From the NCBI GenBank assembly GCA_041180805.1, contig JBEGQX010000173.1, positions 1 to 8,096 of the forward strand: a DNA stretch of 8,096 nucleotides, in the 5' to 3' direction. Source of the stretch: JBEGQX01 sp041180805 (GTDB lineage Bacteria; Planctomycetota; Planctomycetia; Gemmatales; Gemmataceae). The position numbers were made by a program, and so were the translations under genes. The notes under the pieces were generated by a model that did not search any database, was not told where the DNA came from, and saw only the letters and a program-made list of their open reading frames with translations. How positions within the stretch are numbered: the first letter of the stretch is position 1; the number at the start of each line of letters is the position of its first letter. Below, piece by piece: positions 6,047 through 8,096 of the stretch.

Positions 6047-7543
6047 TTATTTGCCAGCAGATTCTTTGTTAAGCATGCTGTGTTTTACACCATAGATGAA
6101 ATAGATGAATAAGCCGATACCCAGCCAGATAAATAAGCGCAACCAGTTTTCCCAACCAAGAGAGAACATAAGCATCAGGCAAAGTAGAATTCCTGCGATG
6201 GGACAAAATACTCCAAGAGGGGCCTTAAATGCCCTTGGAGCGTCGGGTTGCTTGATCCGAAGCACAAGTACTGCTGCACAAACAACCACGAAGGCAAAAA
6301 GAGTGCCTATGTTCGTTAGCTCGGCAAGAATGTCCAGCGGAAGCAAACTGCCTCCCAATGCAACAATTACACCCGTAAGAATTGTTGCCTGAAATGGGGT
6401 TTGGAAGGTTGGGTGGATGGTTGCGAAGAACTTTTTCGGCAACAATCCATCCCTGGCCATCGCAAGAAAGATTCTCGGTTGCCCACACATCATGACTAGG
6501 AGAACAGAGGTTATACCGGTAAGTGCACCCACCGAAACAAGCAGTCTTGCCCAAGGCATGCCTACCGTGGCGAATATGTTTGCTACAGGGGCTTCCTTTT
6601 GGATTTGATCGTAGGGAACCATTCCAGTAATCACAGCCGCAACCGCTATGTAAAGAATGGTGCAAACCAGAAGGGACCCTATGATTCCAATGGGCAAATC
6701 TTTTTTAGGGTTTTTTGCCTCTTCTGCGTTTGTTGAAACAGCGTCAAACCCAAGATAAGCAAAGAAGATCAGGGCTGCCCCGGCAAATACGCCAGCAGGC
6801 ATATTTGTGGCTGGGTTCATTTCACCCCATACCAGATGGCCAAAAAAGCTAAGACCACCATATCCATAAGGTGCGAAATTGTTTGTCCAGTTCGATGGAA
6901 CTATGTGAGGAATACCAGCGAATATCACAAAAAGAACCACAAGTAGCTTGATAACCACCATGATGGAGTTGAAAAATGCGCTTTCTTTAATTCCACGCAC
7001 TAGCACGCAAGTGATAGCTCCGGCAATTAGAAGCGCGGGAAGATCGACTATGGAGCCTGTTCCAACAACCTGAGAATTGGCAATGTCGAAAGGGGCGTTT
7101 GTGAGGACTTCCGGTATGGGGATGTGAAACTGTTTTAGAATGTCTTGAAAATATTTGGACCAACCGTGTGCCACAGTACAGCTTGCCACAGCATATTCCA
7201 GCACAAGGTCCCAGCCTATAATCCAAGCCATAAGCTCACCTAGTGTTAGGTAGGCATAGGTGTATGCGGAGCCAGCCACCGGTGCCATGGATGCAAATTC
7301 CGCATAACACAACGCCGAGAAAATGCAGGCCAATCCCGCCACCACGAAAGAAAGCATCAGGGCGGGGCCTGTCACATCCCTTGCGGCTTTTCCAACAAGT
7401 ACAAAAATTCCGGTTCCGATAATTGCGCCAATGCCCAGTGCGACAAGTGCCCAAGGGCCTAGTGCCCGTTTTAGCTTTGGGCCGTCTTCAAGATCTCCCA
7501 GGACTTTTTCCAATGGTTTTCTGCGAAATAGTTGATTAAGCAT
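6047..7543 (-). CDS. APC-superfamily (CAT-type) amino acid permease
   Basis: This 498-residue inner-membrane transporter resembles the cationic amino acid transporter/YfnA branch of the APC superfamily, and its length is normal for that group. The cytoplasmic N-terminus FRRKPLEKVLGDLE followed by LKRALGPWALVALGIG is typical of the branch. TM1 contains GIGAIIGTGIF (37-47), the unwound substrate segment. TM6 and the following loop contain FFAYLGFDAVS and NAEEAKNPKKDLP (260-284), the family signature. GQPRIFLAMARDGLLP (354-369) marks the TM8-TM9 region. Twelve to fourteen membrane segments fit, the last ending near 485. Substrates in the family include cationic and other amino acids, moved by proton symport or exchange; the specific substrate is not clear. 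The start is supported by AGGAG (7551-7555), 7 nt upstream. It lies 24 nt after dtd and 4 nt before the LAT-type permease, in the middle of the operon. Confidence 0.88.
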   Translation of the reverse strand: MLNQLFRRKPLEKVLGDLEDGPKLKRALGPWALVALGIGAIIGTGIFVLVGKAARDVTGPALMLSFVVAGLACIFSALCYAEFASMAPVAGSAYTYAYLTLGELMAWIIGWDLVLEYAVASCTVAHGWSKYFQDILKQFHIPIPEVLTNAPFDIANSQVVGTGSIVDLPALLIAGAITCVLVRGIKESAFFNSIMVVIKLLVVLFVIFAGIPHIVPSNWTNNFAPYGYGGLSFFGHLVWGEMNPATNMPAGVFAGAALIFFAYLGFDAVSTNAEEAKNPKKDLPIGIIGSLLVCTILYIAVAAVITGMVPYDQIQKEAPVANIFATVGMPWARLLVSVGALTGITSVLLVMMCGQPRIFLAMARDGLLPKKFFATIHPTFQTPFQATILTGVIVALGGSLLPLDILAELTNIGTLFAFVVVCAAVLVLRIKQPDAPRAFKAPLGVFCPIAGILLCLMLMFSLGWENWLRLFIWLGIGLFIYFIYGVKHSMLNKESAGK

Positions 7544-7567
7544 TATCTTGCTCCTGTGAATCTTGTT

Positions 7568-8005
7568 TTAAGCTTCAGCGATAAGAGTAACGGGCCCGTC
7601 GTTTAAAAGTTCCACTTCCATGTCTGCCCCAAAGATGCCGTTTTGGGTGTTAATACCCAATAATCTAAGGCGTTTGGAGAATTCCTGATACAAGGGTTCC
7701 GCAATTTCGGGTCTTGCGGCAGCTGAAAAACCAGGACGTTTGCCTTTGGAACAGTCGCCATAAAGGGTGAACTGGCTTACAACAAGGATTCCGCCTCCAA
7801 CCTCGACAACATTCAGGTTCATTTTTCCTTCCTGATCAGGAAAAATTCGCAAATTGGCGCATTTATCAGCAAGCCATATTGCTTTTTCATTAGTGTCGTC
7901 GTGGGTTATCCCCAGTAATACAAGAAGCCCCCTTTTTATTTCCCCGGTGATGGCTCCATCCACTTTAACCTGAGAACGGGAAACCCTTTGTATAACCGCC
8001 CGCAT
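7568..8005 (-). CDS. dtd: D-aminoacyl-tRNA deacylase
   Basis: This 145-residue cytoplasmic enzyme hydrolyses the ester bond between D-amino acids (and glycine mischarged on tRNA-Ala) and tRNA, keeping D-residues out of proteins. The family is nearly invariant and its marks are present: MRAVIQRVSRSQVKV at the N-terminus, the active-site SQFTLYGD (77-84), KGKRPGFSAAARPE (87-100) and the cross-subunit GPVT (137-140), whose Gly-Pro element rejects L-amino acids. Position 92 is Gly in RPGF, where RPSF is usual, a small variation. Length is normal for the homodimeric bacterial DTD. The start has an AGGAGG site 9 nt upstream (8015-8020) and a promoter just behind it. It is the first gene of an apparent operon with two amino acid permeases and an enolase-superfamily enzyme, which would fit protection against imported or internally formed D-amino acids. 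Confidence 0.97.
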   Translation of the reverse strand: MRAVIQRVSRSQVKVDGAITGEIKRGLLVLLGITHDDTNEKAIWLADKCANLRIFPDQEGKMNLNVVEVGGGILVVSQFTLYGDCSKGKRPGFSAAARPEIAEPLYQEFSKRLRLLGINTQNGIFGADMEVELLNDGPVTLIAEA

Positions 8006-8042
8006 GAAATGAAGCCTCCTGTGGTCTTTTCATTGAATCGAA

Positions 8043-8071
8043 ATTATAGCGGTGTAATGAATTTCAAGGAA
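8043..8071 (-). promoter_or_regulatory. promoter of the dtd-permease operon
   Basis: On the minus strand a perfect TATAAT box lies at 8043-8048, about 38 nt before the dtd ATG, so transcription would start near 8036 with a leader of about 30 nt. The hexamer 17 nt upstream is TTCCTT (8066-8071), a poor -35 box. A better TTGAAA (8062-8067) is only 13 nt away, too close for standard spacing. The surroundings are AT-rich. I trust the -10 box more than the -35 box. Confidence 0.45.
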
Positions 8072-8096
8072 AAGAATAATTTGTTTTTGAATTTCG

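Noticed and set aside
4195..7543. Two adjacent permeases as a duplication or a split transporter
   Set aside because: Each has a full set of membrane segments and its own TM1 and TM6 motifs, and they differ widely (CAT-type versus LAT-type), so they are two complete, distantly related genes.
1..8096. Search for tRNA, rRNA, CRISPR repeats, insertion sequence ends and integrase-type genes
   Set aside because: None is visible. Gene content and base composition look uniform across the window.

Overview
The window looks like ordinary chromosome from a Gram-negative bacterium of moderate GC content. My best guess is a member of the Planctomycetota, probably near the Gemmata group. That rests on how the RimI-like acetyltransferase and the LAT-type permease read, and on the exported DUF11-type protein. 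It is recognition from memory, not a search. I see no mobile element, CRISPR array, tRNA or rRNA.

All seven complete genes lie on the minus strand, so transcription runs from the right edge to the left. From position 8005 leftward there is a tight cluster of four: D-aminoacyl-tRNA deacylase (dtd), a CAT-type amino acid permease, a LAT-type amino acid permease, and a mandelate-racemase-type member of the enolase superfamily. The gaps are 24 nt, 4 nt and a 4-nt ATGA overlap, so this is almost certainly one operon, read from a promoter with a perfect TATAAT box just upstream of dtd. Two amino acid importers, a D-aminoacyl-tRNA proofreader and a proton-abstracting racemase/dehydratase suggest uptake and handling of amino acids or related acids, but no substrate can be named from sequence.

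After a 93-nt gap comes a second pair: a MazG-like nucleotide pyrophosphohydrolase whose stop overlaps (ATGA) the start of an exported protein built of Ig-like/DUF11-type modules. A 392-nt gene-free stretch follows, containing several small inverted repeats and a G-rich leader. Then comes the RimI-like N-acetyltransferase. At the left edge the last 45 codons of a possible plus-strand gene converge on rimI, with a terminator hairpin between them.

The most unusual item is a Gly-free, Cys-free, charged, helix-forming insertion of about 110 residues in the LAT-type permease, in the loop predicted to be the extracytoplasmic gate loop between TM7 and TM8. Other points of interest are the replacement of the expected catalytic tyrosine of RimI by phenylalanine, a G-rich tract that includes the rimI Shine-Dalgarno sequence, and the coupling of a mandelate-racemase-type enzyme to an amino acid transporter. 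I did not find a clearly new multi-gene system.
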